64,000 bases of DNA from Cryobacterium sp. (GTDB lineage: Bacteria; Actinomycetota; Actinomycetes; Actinomycetales; Microbacteriaceae), in contig JAHBSS010000003.1 of NCBI GenBank assembly GCA_019639015.1, positions 18,791-82,790 of the forward strand, read 5' to 3'. The position numbers were made by a program, and so were the translations under genes. Below, piece after piece: positions 52,873 to 61,264 of this stretch. Within the stretch, counting starts at the first letter, position 1. The number at the start of each line of letters is the position of its first letter. The notes under the pieces were generated by a model, which saw only the letters and a list, made by a program, of their open reading frames with translations, did not search any database and was not told where the DNA came from.

Positions 52873-53904
52873 GTGAAATCCAGAAATTCAATTTTCTCGA
52901 AGCGAACGACGGCTCTAGTCGTATTAGTTGGTCTTCTTTTCGGGCTTTCAAATGTTTCAAGTGCGCAGGCGACCGCCACCGTCCACTTGGAGGGGACAAT
53001 TACGATGCCTGGTGGAGGCGTACCTGATGTTCCAGTAGTTGTGACGCTCAGTCTCCAATCCATCGATTATCCTGTCACTACAGATCCAGTGACCGGCCAT
53101 TATTCACTTGACGCTCCTCCTGGCACTTACTACCTAAGTTTCGAATACATGGGCAACGAAAATATTGTTAAGAAAATTTATGAAAACGGTGCATTTGAAC
53201 CTGGAGTTCCCCATTCTCCGAGTGTCGTACTCACAGAGGGAAGCCCTCGGGTAATTGACAAGGAACTGATTTCAGGAGCTTCGATTTCGGGGACAGTCGT
53301 CGGAACGGGGAATGTGATTCTTGATTCGCTGACGGCAACAATCAGAGGGTGGGGTGTAGGTCGATCAATTGTTGATTTAGCCACGGGGGCATATCAAATT
53401 GATCAATTAGCGGCAGGTACCTACGACCTTCAATTCACATCTACAGCTCGATGGAAGCCGAAAGGAATTGATTCGGTGCATGTAAATAGTGGCGAGCATG
53501 TAACTTCGCAAGATGCGATCCTGGTTCAAACGACGACTGTTGAAGGGAAGGTTTACAATCGTGCAGATCAATCTGCACAATTACCCATAAGTTTGTGGGT
53601 TGGCCTTAGGAACCCCAATACTGGATCCGTTTCTTCATCGGTCGAAACTGCCGCAGATGGTAGCTTTCATATGTACGGTGTTGTAGCTGGTACCTACGAA
53701 GTCTGTGTTGATGCTAGCTTAATTTCAGCGCGGAGCTGTATCTTTGATGGCTCGGTGGGGTCCAACCCGACAGTGACCATTTCGGATGGGCAAATAATTT
53801 CAGACATCAATATCCCAATAGATTTTCATGGTGCTATTACCGGTCGAGTTCTGTCTCGCACCTCGCTCGAGCGCAAGTCCTGCGACGCCTCTCGCGTCTG
53901 GTGA
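52873..53904 (+). pseudogene. Frameshifted CWB2 protein, N-terminal part (signal peptide and carboxypeptidase-regulatory-like repeats)
   Basis: About 343 residues from a GTG at 52873, which has TACGAT 7 nt upstream; a TTG at 52852 is also in frame. Signal peptide (SKRTTALVVLVGLLFGLS, cleavage near AQA) followed by two to three Ig-like/carboxypeptidase-regulatory repeats (GTITMPGGGVPDVPVVVTL, DKELISGASISGTVVG and the like). The reading frame is lost at about 53850-53860: after GAITGRVL it continues with 18 unrelated residues to a stop, while frame +2 continues with LAPRSSASPATPLASGEVTVY, exactly what would be expected. An extra 4 bp (CTGTCT versus CT) or 1 bp would explain it. Sequencing error, real inactivation or phase variation are all open. 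Confidence 0.75.
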
Positions 53905-55108
53905 AGTCACTGTATATAAGTTCGACGGGACATATTTCCAAATTGAAGAAACTGTGCCGATTGTTGGTGACGGTACGTTCCAGATTACTCAACTTGAAAG
54001 TGGCGACTACGTTTTGCGCTTTTCAGACAACTATGGAGTCTTTAATTCGGAGTATTGGCAGGACCAACGATATTTCTACGACTCGACTGTGATTCACGTC
54101 GATGATGGATCGATAGTCGAATTAGCGGACTCTATTCTTGATACAAGAAGCATCGATGTTTCAAGAATCAGTGGTAATTCAAGGTTTGACGTTGGAGTCA
54201 ATGTTTCGAAACAGTTATATCCGGAAGGTTCAGTACCAACCCAAGGTATTCCCGTTGTTTACATAGCGAACGGATACAATTTTCCGGATGCACTTACGGC
54301 AAGCCCGGCAGCCGCACTTGTAGGTGGTGTCGTTCTGTTGGTTGAACCAGACTCAATTCCAAGCGAAGTTGCAGCTGAGATCCAACGTCTAAGACCCTCA
54401 AGAATTATCGTCGCCGGTGGATGGGCGTCGGTTTCACCCCGTGTTTTTGACCAACTGTCTACGTATGTTGCGTCACCCTCGGACATTTCCAGGGAAGGCG
54501 GTAGTGATCGGTATGAAGCATCGCGGTCAATCGTTCGGGACGCATTTTCTGGGACTGGTTCAGATTATGCGATCATTGCAACAGGAGCTAATTATCCGGA
54601 TGCGCTCTCCGCGGGCCCAGCTGCTAGTTCTATTGGTGCGCCGGTTATCCTTGTGGATGGGTCGGAAAGCTCTCTTGACCAGCCCACAGCACAGCTGTTA
54701 GCCGATTTGGGTGTGAAATACGTCGCAATTGCCGGCGGTACTGGCTCCGTAAATCCGGGAATTGAAGCATCCCTCAAGGGTCTTCTTGGTACAAGCAACG
54801 TCTATAGGGTCGCGGGCAAGGATCGGTTTGAGGTAGCCGTTCTAATCAGCAAGCTGTTTTTCGCCGAAGCAGATTATGCATATGTAGCTACTGGGTACAA
54901 ATTTCCAGATGCGCTGACTGGAGGTCCGCTCGCTGCGAACAATGGCGCGCCTCTTTTGCTTTCCCCGCCAGAATGCCTCCCGAATGATGTCTTTGGTGAA
55001 GTAATGGATTTGGATGCCCAATCACTAGTGCTATTGGGCGGCCCGGGTTCACTTTCAACCTCGGTCGAAAACCTCACACTTTGTAACCCTCAGGCGAACA
55101 CGAAGTGA
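53828..55108 (+). pseudogene. Frameshifted CWB2 protein, C-terminal part (three cell-wall-binding repeats)
   Basis: Continues the preceding gene in another frame. The first meaningful residues are PLASGEVTVYKFDGTYFQ, completing another regulatory-like beta-sandwich repeat to about 54130. Three CWB2 repeats follow (beginning SRISGNSRFDVGV, SREGGSDRYEAS and YRVAGKDRFEVAV), with ANGYNFPDAL, ATGANYPDAL and ATGYKFPDAL. No signal peptide or RBS of its own, so this part would not be secreted alone. Joined, the protein would have about 745 residues. It overlaps the convergent oxidoreductase gene by 19 bp. Confidence 0.78.
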
Positions 55109-56070
55109 TTCTTCCCATCAGAAAGCAGTAACTCGGCAATCTCGACGATCCGCTTTCCGTCCTCAAGGGTTACAACCCCGTTTGAGTTACCGGAAATGAC
55201 TGCGTCACGGAAGGCCTCGTGCTCGGCAAGTAGTGGCTCTTTTCGATCGAGTGCGTAGCGGGTTGAATCCCCTTCGGAGACACCTCTAAACTCGCCTGGA
55301 TCCCAAGCGACTTGAATGCGGCCGTTTTCATAAAAGGTAAGATCCGCTGTCAATGTGTCCGCGACTAGTACGCCCTTTTCACCGGTGATAATGGTTACGC
55401 GTTCCTTAAACGGGGTTAGCCAATTAACGACATGGGAAGTGATTGTTCCACCACTTAGAGTCCCAACTGCGACAACCATGTCCTCGTGAGGGCGCCCACT
55501 GCGAAGCGTAGTGCGGGCATTTACCGAAACGTAGTCTTGCTGTGCAACCCATGCAGTCAGGTCGATGTCGTGGGTTGCAAGATCTTTGATCACTCCAACA
55601 TCGGCAATGCGACCAGGGAATGGCCCCTGCCGCCTTGTTGCGATCTGGTAAATTTCACCGAGTTGACCAGCCTCAATTCTCGCTCTCGCGGCTTGAAGTG
55701 CTGGGTTGTACCGTTCAATGTGACCAACGCCACCAACTAGACCCTTTGAAGTGAACAAATCAAGCAGGATCGCCGCATCCGCGGAGGTAGAGGCAACTGG
55801 TTTCTCAATTAGGGCGTGAATTCCCGCTCCAGCTAATGTCTTACCCATTTCGAGGTGATAGATCGTCGGAGCGGCGACAACAGCATAATCAATGTTGAGA
55901 TTGAGTAATTCGTCGAGAGTGTGAAAAACAGGCCGATCGAAAACTTGATCAGGTGTCGCCGGAGCTGGATCAAACACCCCGACAAATTCGACACCCTCTA
56001 GGTTCGCTAATACTCTTGCATGGTTGCTCCCCATGACACCGAGCCCGAGCAGTCCTGCACGCAAAGCCAT
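55090..56070 (-). CDS. Gfo/Idh/MocA oxidoreductase, WbpB/WlbA-like
   Basis: 326 residues. NAD-binding RAGLLGLGVMGSNHARVL, then HALIEKPVASTSADAAIL with the catalytic EKP lysine, and GHIERYNPALQAA, a motif typical of WlbA/WbpB, which oxidise C3 of UDP-GlcNAc-uronic acid. VIKDLATHDIDLTAWV (catalytic DxxxHD-type histidine) follows. It should supply the 3-keto sugar to the aminotransferase gene just upstream in the operon. The order of transcription is acetyltransferase, aminotransferase, oxidoreductase. It starts at the last base of the aminotransferase gene. Confidence 0.87.
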   Translation of the reverse strand: MALRAGLLGLGVMGSNHARVLANLEGVEFVGVFDPAPATPDQVFDRPVFHTLDELLNLNIDYAVVAAPTIYHLEMGKTLAGAGIHALIEKPVASTSADAAILLDLFTSKGLVGGVGHIERYNPALQAARARIEAGQLGEIYQIATRRQGPFPGRIADVGVIKDLATHDIDLTAWVAQQDYVSVNARTTLRSGRPHEDMVVAVGTLSGGTITSHVVNWLTPFKERVTIITGEKGVLVADTLTADLTFYENGRIQVAWDPGEFRGVSEGDSTRYALDRKEPLLAEHEAFRDAVISGNSNGVVTLEDGKRIVEIAELLLSDGKNHFVFA

Positions 56071-57146
56071 TAGGCGCCAGCTCCTGCAACCTCGTTTACT
56101 ACCTCGACAACTCGGTCGAGTTCGTCTTGAGTTAGGGAGGGGTAGACCGGGATCGAGAGCACTTCTTTGGCAACTCTCTCTGAAATCGGAAGATCAAGTT
56201 TCAAGTTGAATGACGGCAGTCTATGAATTGGCGTTGGGTAATAGACTCCGCTTCCGACTCCACGTTTGGTCAATTCTTCTGCGAAGCGGTCGCGATCGTG
56301 GTCGATTACCTTGATTGTGTACTGGTGGTAGACGTGCACTGAGCCCGGCGCTGTCGGCGGGGTCACGACTCCGCGGAGGTTTTCGCTTAGGAAATTTGCA
56401 TTCGATTGGCGCTTCGCTGTCCACGCTGCAAGTTTCTTGAGTTGAACGCGACCGATTGCCGCGTGAATTTCGGTCATCCTGGTATTGAAACCTATTACCT
56501 CGTTTTCGTAGCGTCGCTCCATTCCCTGGTTACGAAGCATCCGTGCTTGGCGTTCTAGTTCTTTTGAAGAAGTGCTGATCAAGCCTCCTTCGCCCGAGGT
56601 CATGTTTTTCGTCGGGTAAAACGAAAAGGAACCGGCAATACCCCATGCGCCAACCGGTTTGCCATCAACCGAAGCCGCATGCGCCTGCGCCGCGTCTTCA
56701 TAAATCTGAAGCCCGTGTTTGTCAGCGATCGCGCTTATTGCAACCAAGTTTGCAGGATGTCCATACAAGTGGACCGGCATAATCGCCTTGGTCTTCGTTG
56801 TTATCGCAGCTTCAATCGCTTTTGGATCGATTGCAAAATAGTCGGGTTCAACTTCGACGAATACCGGTGTTGCACCCGTCAACGCGACGGCGTTTGCAGT
56901 TGCCGCAAAGCTAAATGAAGGGATAATCACTTCATCTCCGGAGCCAATCCCACCAGCAAGAAACGCCAAATGCAAAGCAGAAGTACCGGAGTTCATCGCG
57001 ATGCAAGCTCGGCCTTCGACCAAACTCGCGAATTCCGATTCGAAAGCTGCAACTTCTGGCCCCTGAGCTAACATGCCGGATTGCAATACCCGGTCTACTG
57101 CTTCACGTTCTTCAATTCCAATCTCGGGTCTCGCGGCCGGGATCAT
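56070..57146 (-). CDS. DegT/DnrJ/EryC1/StrS aminotransferase, WbpE/WlbC-like
   Basis: 358 residues. PLP-dependent sugar aminotransferase: MNSGTSALHLAFLAGGI, EVIIPSFSFAATANAV, YEDAAQAHAAS (aspartate and the Q-A-H motif), and SFYPTKNMTSGEGGLIST with the lysine that forms the internal aldimine (near 182). By analogy to WbpE it would convert a 3-keto UDP-sugar into a 3-amino sugar. Its neighbours on both sides are the matching oxidoreductase and acetyltransferase. Overlaps the acetyltransferase stop by 4 bp. Confidence 0.9.
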   Translation of the reverse strand: MIPAARPEIGIEEREAVDRVLQSGMLAQGPEVAAFESEFASLVEGRACIAMNSGTSALHLAFLAGGIGSGDEVIIPSFSFAATANAVALTGATPVFVEVEPDYFAIDPKAIEAAITTKTKAIMPVHLYGHPANLVAISAIADKHGLQIYEDAAQAHAASVDGKPVGAWGIAGSFSFYPTKNMTSGEGGLISTSSKELERQARMLRNQGMERRYENEVIGFNTRMTEIHAAIGRVQLKKLAAWTAKRQSNANFLSENLRGVVTPPTAPGSVHVYHQYTIKVIDHDRDRFAEELTKRGVGSGVYYPTPIHRLPSFNLKLDLPISERVAKEVLSIPVYPSLTQDELDRVVEVVNEVAGAGA

Positions 57147-57754
57147 TTGAGCTCCATTTCCACTAGCTTTTCGGGGGACTCTTCAAAATACCGTGCTTGG
57201 CTGACTGGGCACTCCCAGATTCCGTCGCCTACCTTGCGCAAAGGTTCGCCCGCTTTGCCAACCCAGCCAACCCTCCTAGCCGGGCTGCCGACTACAAGAG
57301 CAAAGTCGGGGACATCCTTCACGACAACGGAACCGGATCCAACCAGTGCCCATTTGCCGATAGTCACTGGTGCAACGCAAGTGGCGCTTGCCCCAATTGA
57401 CGCACCCTCAAGAATGTGAACGCCCACTGGCTCCCAGTCGTGAGCAGATTTGGGCGAACCGTCGGGGTTGATTGCGCGCGGAAAGTGGTCATTCGTTAGA
57501 ACTACGGCAGGTCCGATAAAAACCCCGTCTTCGAGTCTTGCCGGCTCGTAAACCAAGGCATAGTTTTGAATCTTGCAATTGTCGCCGACTTCTACTCCGG
57601 TGCCGACGTAGGCACCCCGTCCGACGATGCAATTTGACCCAATTTTGGCCCCTTCGCGAACTTGCGCGTAATGCCAAATTTTGGCGGTCGAGGCGATTTG
57701 CGAACTTGTAGCGACATCTGCGGTTTCATGAATGAATGCGCCCGGTGAGGCCAT
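57143..57754 (-). CDS. Left-handed beta-helix N-acetyltransferase, WbpD/WlbB-like
   Basis: 203 residues from the ATG at 57752-57754, which has GGAG 5 nt upstream; a longer frame to 57862 lacks an RBS. Hexapeptide repeats: AFIHETADVATSSQIASTAK, IWHYAQVREGAKIGSNCIVG, then NCKIQNYALVYEPARLEDGV and FIGPAVVLTNDHFPRA. The I-W-H and K-I-Q-N blocks and the asparagine-aspartate-histidine stretch are characteristic of WbpD/WlbB, which acetylate the 3-amino group of UDP-GlcNAc(3NH2)A. First gene of the three-gene operon. Confidence 0.9.
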   Translation of the reverse strand: MASPGAFIHETADVATSSQIASTAKIWHYAQVREGAKIGSNCIVGRGAYVGTGVEVGDNCKIQNYALVYEPARLEDGVFIGPAVVLTNDHFPRAINPDGSPKSAHDWEPVGVHILEGASIGASATCVAPVTIGKWALVGSGSVVVKDVPDFALVVGSPARRVGWVGKAGEPLRKVGDGIWECPVSQARYFEESPEKLVEMELK

Positions 57755-57899
57755 GGAAGCTCCAGAAGGATTGGTTGCAAGATTGCATTCCCATCGTAGT
57801 CGCCGATAGCGACTGGAAATGTATTCAATCAATTGGTTGCCTCCTCGACGCGTAGTTCGCACCAGCGTGCGAGTCGATCATCCTAGGGGAGTCAGTAAT

Positions 57900-57905
57900 T
57901 AGACT
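57900..57905 (+). promoter_or_regulatory. Putative -10 box of the Wzx-like gene
   Basis: TAGACT with 7 nt to the GTG at 57913, the same pair as before the glycosyltransferase at 30447. Confidence 0.35.
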
Positions 57906-57912
57906 GGCGAGC

Positions 57913-59190
57913 GTGAAACAAGGATCAAACCAGGTCGCGGTTGAGACTTCCGGGAGTTTGACGCGACGCATCCTCGGTTTCGCCGGGATTCCGTTTGTAT
58001 CGCTGTTGATTCCGTTCCTCTTCTTACCAATTCTGGCTAGAGTCGCTGGCGCAGAAGCTTGGCTCGCTATTGCTATCGGCCAATCCATCGGTGGATTCTT
58101 CGCGCTTTTTGTCGCACTCGGTTACAACACGGTTGGCCCAACCGAAGTCGCTAAGCTGCCTCCGGGACAAAGGCCTGCTTTGCTCCTAGCGAGTTTGCCT
58201 GCTCGGGCTATACTTCTACTCCCTTGTATCGCAGTGTCGCTAGTGCTTGCTCTTCTCATTTCCCCTGCAGGTTTTCGCGCGGAGGCGGGTTTGATGAGCA
58301 TCGCAATGCTCTTGGCGGGGATGTCTTCGGCTTGGTTCATGATCGGCGACGGTCGACCGGTTCAGATAATGCTGTTTGAGCTGGTGCCTAGATTGCTCGC
58401 GACCATCGTGGCGTCTGGCCTTTTGCTTTTCTTGGGTCAAGTCATTTGGTATCCAATTGCACTCATTGTCGCCGCGACTATCGGCACAGGCTGGTACGAC
58501 CTGCGGGTCTTGGCTCTTAGGTCAGATAATCGAGGACCCCGTCTCCCGGTATTTGCGACGATCAAGCAGAACGTTTCTGCGATGCTCATCGAAGTTGTTG
58601 GAGGTGCGTACAATTCGCTCGCTGTAACGTTCGTGAGTTTGACTGCTTCGTCCCCGCAAGCCGCTAACTATGTTTCAGGAGACAAGCTTTATCGAATCGG
58701 TCAGTACTCGGATTCTGCACTCGGCAACGCTCTGCAGGGTTGGGTGGTCGAGGCCGGATCCGCCAAATTCCGTGAACGGGCCAAGAAGTCCATTTTGTTA
58801 CATCTCGTTCTTGGAGCCTTGGGCCTCTTGGGATTCGCCATCCTTGGACCCTGGCTAACCTCCATGCTTTTCGGCAGCAAGGTCAGCATGGATGAACCCA
58901 CTTCTATTGGATTTGGGGTCGCGGTATTGGGGGTGGCTATCGCCACTGCTCTTGGGCGAATCACGTTAGTAGGGCTCGGCAAAAGGCTTGAGTATCTCAT
59001 TGCAGTTGGTGGAGCCGCTGTGGTTGGAGTTCCCGCAATTCTTGTACTTGCAAAGTTGTTTGGTGCGGCGGGAGGCGCATGGGGCCTCGCGGCAAGCGAA
59101 ATCGCGCTTGTTCTAGTGTTGATTGGCTTTGTCGCTCGCAGTTGGCAAAAGATCGAACCTACGTTTGACGGGGTGACTCGCAAGAACTGA
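57913..59190 (+). CDS. Wzx-like polysaccharide flippase (MOP superfamily)
   Basis: 425 residues with about twelve membrane segments spread over the whole length (first one LGFAGIPFVSLLIPFLFLPI). Matches the PST/Wzx group that flips lipid-linked repeat units across the membrane. Features: GYNTVGPTEVAKLPPGQR between helices 2 and 3 and an empty C-terminus. GTG start. This is the second candidate exporter of the locus besides the ABC protein at 45668. It is divergent from the WbpD-like operon. Confidence 0.85.
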   Translation: MKQGSNQVAVETSGSLTRRILGFAGIPFVSLLIPFLFLPILARVAGAEAWLAIAIGQSIGGFFALFVALGYNTVGPTEVAKLPPGQRPALLLASLPARAILLLPCIAVSLVLALLISPAGFRAEAGLMSIAMLLAGMSSAWFMIGDGRPVQIMLFELVPRLLATIVASGLLLFLGQVIWYPIALIVAATIGTGWYDLRVLALRSDNRGPRLPVFATIKQNVSAMLIEVVGGAYNSLAVTFVSLTASSPQAANYVSGDKLYRIGQYSDSALGNALQGWVVEAGSAKFRERAKKSILLHLVLGALGLLGFAILGPWLTSMLFGSKVSMDEPTSIGFGVAVLGVAIATALGRITLVGLGKRLEYLIAVGGAAVVGVPAILVLAKLFGAAGGAWGLAASEIALVLVLIGFVARSWQKIEPTFDGVTRKN

Positions 59191-59293
59191 AGCCTCGGCT
59201 CTAAGATCAGTTTGCAGCGCCAATGAATTAATAGAGGCGCCTTGAGAAGGTTTCTTGAGCAACCGGAACCGTGAAACTGGGATTGAAGAGGCA

Positions 59294-60274
59294 ATGAAGC
59301 GAGCACTAATCACCGGGGTTACCGGTCAAGATGGGATGTACTTGGGTGAACTTCTTGATCGTGAGGGTTACGAAGTTTTCGGTTTGGTGCGAGGTCAAAA
59401 CAATCCCAAAGTTGGCGTTGTTCAAAAGATTCTTCCAAACGCAAAATTGTTATTCGGCGACCTGACTGATCTGGGCGCGTTGCTGCGAATAATGGATGTT
59501 GCCAACCCCGACGAGGTTTACAACCTGGGAGCGATTTCGTTCGTTGCGCACTCTTGGGAAAACGCCGGAATGACGACAGACGTCACGGCGAAGGGGGCAC
59601 TCAACATGCTCGAGGCCGTACGGATCCATGCCGGATCCAAGCCTGAGAGCATTCGCTTTTACCAAGCATCCAGTTCAGAGATGTTCGGCAAAGTTCACGA
59701 GGTTCCTCAAAAGGAGTCAACCCTGCTCTGGCCGCGCTCGCCATACGGCGTCTCAAAGGTCTACGCGCACTACATGACGATCAATTATCGAGAGTCCTAC
59801 GGTATGCACGCGTCTAGCGGCATCCTGTTTAATCACGAGTCACCAAGGCGTGGGATCGAGTTTGTCACCCGCAAAGTTTCGGACGGGGTGGCGCGCATTG
59901 CCCGCGGTAAGCAAGACAAACTAACCATGGGTAACCTGGCCGCAAGTCGTGACTGGGGATTCGCCGGTGACTACGTGCGGGCAATGTGGCTCATGCTGCA
60001 ACAGCCCGTCGCTGATGACTTTGTTATCGCTACCGGCAAGACCCACACAATTCGTGACTTGCTTGACGTTGCCTTTGCCCGCATCGGAATCTCTGACTGG
60101 AGCGATTACGTCAGCTATGACAAGCAATACGAACGGCCAGCCGAAGTCGATCTTCTTATCGGTGACGCCAGTAAAGCCAAGGAGAAGCTTGGTTGGGAGC
60201 CAACAGTTCAATTTAAGGAACTCATCGAAATGATGGTGGATGCTGACCTCGCGCTTCAGGAGCAAGAGGGCTAA
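59294..60274 (+). CDS. gmd: GDP-mannose 4,6-dehydratase family protein, first copy
   Basis: 326 residues from the ATG at 59294, with GAAGAGG just upstream; the frame also reaches 59255. RALITGVTGQDGMYLGELL (NADP site), QASSSEMFGKVHEVPQKEST, SPYGVSKVYAHYMTINYRES (catalytic Y and K), GILFNHESPRRGIEFVTRKV and GNLAASRDWGFAGDYVRAM. All are hallmark GMD blocks; the total is some 40 residues shorter than typical GMD. It would make GDP-4-keto-6-deoxymannose. The second copy follows after 2 nt. Confidence 0.9.
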   Translation: MKRALITGVTGQDGMYLGELLDREGYEVFGLVRGQNNPKVGVVQKILPNAKLLFGDLTDLGALLRIMDVANPDEVYNLGAISFVAHSWENAGMTTDVTAKGALNMLEAVRIHAGSKPESIRFYQASSSEMFGKVHEVPQKESTLLWPRSPYGVSKVYAHYMTINYRESYGMHASSGILFNHESPRRGIEFVTRKVSDGVARIARGKQDKLTMGNLAASRDWGFAGDYVRAMWLMLQQPVADDFVIATGKTHTIRDLLDVAFARIGISDWSDYVSYDKQYERPAEVDLLIGDASKAKEKLGWEPTVQFKELIEMMVDADLALQEQEG

Positions 60275-60276
60275 AC

Positions 60277-61215
60277 GTGAAACGTGTCTTGATAACCGGA
60301 GTCACCGGTCAGGACGGCACCTACCTTGCTCGCGAGCTTCTAACTGAAGGAGTTGAGGTTCACGGGACTCTTCGGCCCGAATCCGTTTCACTCGTGGAAC
60401 CCGGTGTTAATTCGCACCGACTCAACTTGACGGATCGGGATGCACTCGAGCAACTCGTCAGGGACCTCAAACCAAGTGAGGTCTACCATTTGGCTGGTCA
60501 AACCTCCGTCGCTGCATCTTGGGAGGATCCGCTAGAGACAATTCAACAAACGGGCTTGCCGACTGCCGTTCTATTGCAGGCGATTGCAAAGTACAGCCCA
60601 GAAACAAGGATTGTGAATGCTTCGAGTGCTGAGATTTTTGGACTCGCAAAGGCGCCACAAAACGAATCAGCTGCCATTCGGCCCGTTTCACCCTACGGAT
60701 CGGCGAAAGCTCTCGGCTACTTTCTCGTCGAAAACTTTCGATCAAGAGGTCTTCATGCGTCATCCTGCATTCTTTACAACCACGAATCCCCACTAAGGTC
60801 AGACAGATTTGTGTCACGAAAAATCACTCGAGCGGTTGCCGAAATTTCTCAAGGACTCGCAGAGAAACTTGTACTTGGGAACCTTGAGGCTTCGCGAGAC
60901 TGGGGTTGGGCGCCCGACTATGTTCGGGCACTCCGGCTCGTTGCTGCTCAGCCTGAAGCCGCCGATTATGTGATTGGAACGGGGGAGAGCCACACGGTTG
61001 CCGAATTTGTCGAGGTGGCGTTCGAGGCCGTCGGAATTCGGGACTGGAAGTCTTATGTCACGACCGACGCTTCCCTCTTGCGCCCAAGTGATGGTGCGCT
61101 TCAATTGGCGGACTCAACTCTCGCCAACTCCAGACTTGGATGGAAGCCGACCGTGAGTTTCACGCAAATCGTAGCCAAGATGGTCCAAGCTGACTTGGCT
61201 GAATTGAAGCGGTAG
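60277..61215 (+). CDS. GDP-mannose 4,6-dehydratase-like protein, second copy
   Basis: 312 residues, GTG start. It keeps RVLITGVTGQDGTYLARELL, NASSAEIFGLAKAPQNES, SPYGSAKALGYFLVENFRS, CILYNHESPLRSDRFVSRKI and GNLEASRDWGWAPDYVRAL, so its active-site tyrosine and lysine are present. The stretch after the NADP loop is shorter and differs. It is a tandem duplicate that may act as a second dehydratase or as the partner that reduces the 4-keto product (RMD role). Deciding would need biochemical data; the dehydratase motifs favour the first. Confidence 0.8.
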   Translation: MKRVLITGVTGQDGTYLARELLTEGVEVHGTLRPESVSLVEPGVNSHRLNLTDRDALEQLVRDLKPSEVYHLAGQTSVAASWEDPLETIQQTGLPTAVLLQAIAKYSPETRIVNASSAEIFGLAKAPQNESAAIRPVSPYGSAKALGYFLVENFRSRGLHASSCILYNHESPLRSDRFVSRKITRAVAEISQGLAEKLVLGNLEASRDWGWAPDYVRALRLVAAQPEAADYVIGTGESHTVAEFVEVAFEAVGIRDWKSYVTTDASLLRPSDGALQLADSTLANSRLGWKPTVSFTQIVAKMVQADLAELKR

Positions 61216-61252
61216 AGGCGGATTTTCGTTGTAATCCCCTAACCTCCCACGG

Positions 61253-61258
61253 TATACA
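61253..61258 (+). promoter_or_regulatory. Putative leaderless promoter of the methyltransferase
   Basis: TTGTAA (61229-61234), an 18-nt gap, TATACA (61253-61258), then 6 nt to the ATG at 61265. One of the better promoter matches in the window. Confidence 0.5.
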
Positions 61259-61264
61259 CGAATT

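Noticed and set aside
57755-57862. Longer acetyltransferase with 36 more residues
   Set aside because: Basic, low-quality N-terminus without RBS; the hexapeptide domain and a GGAG site support the start at 57754.
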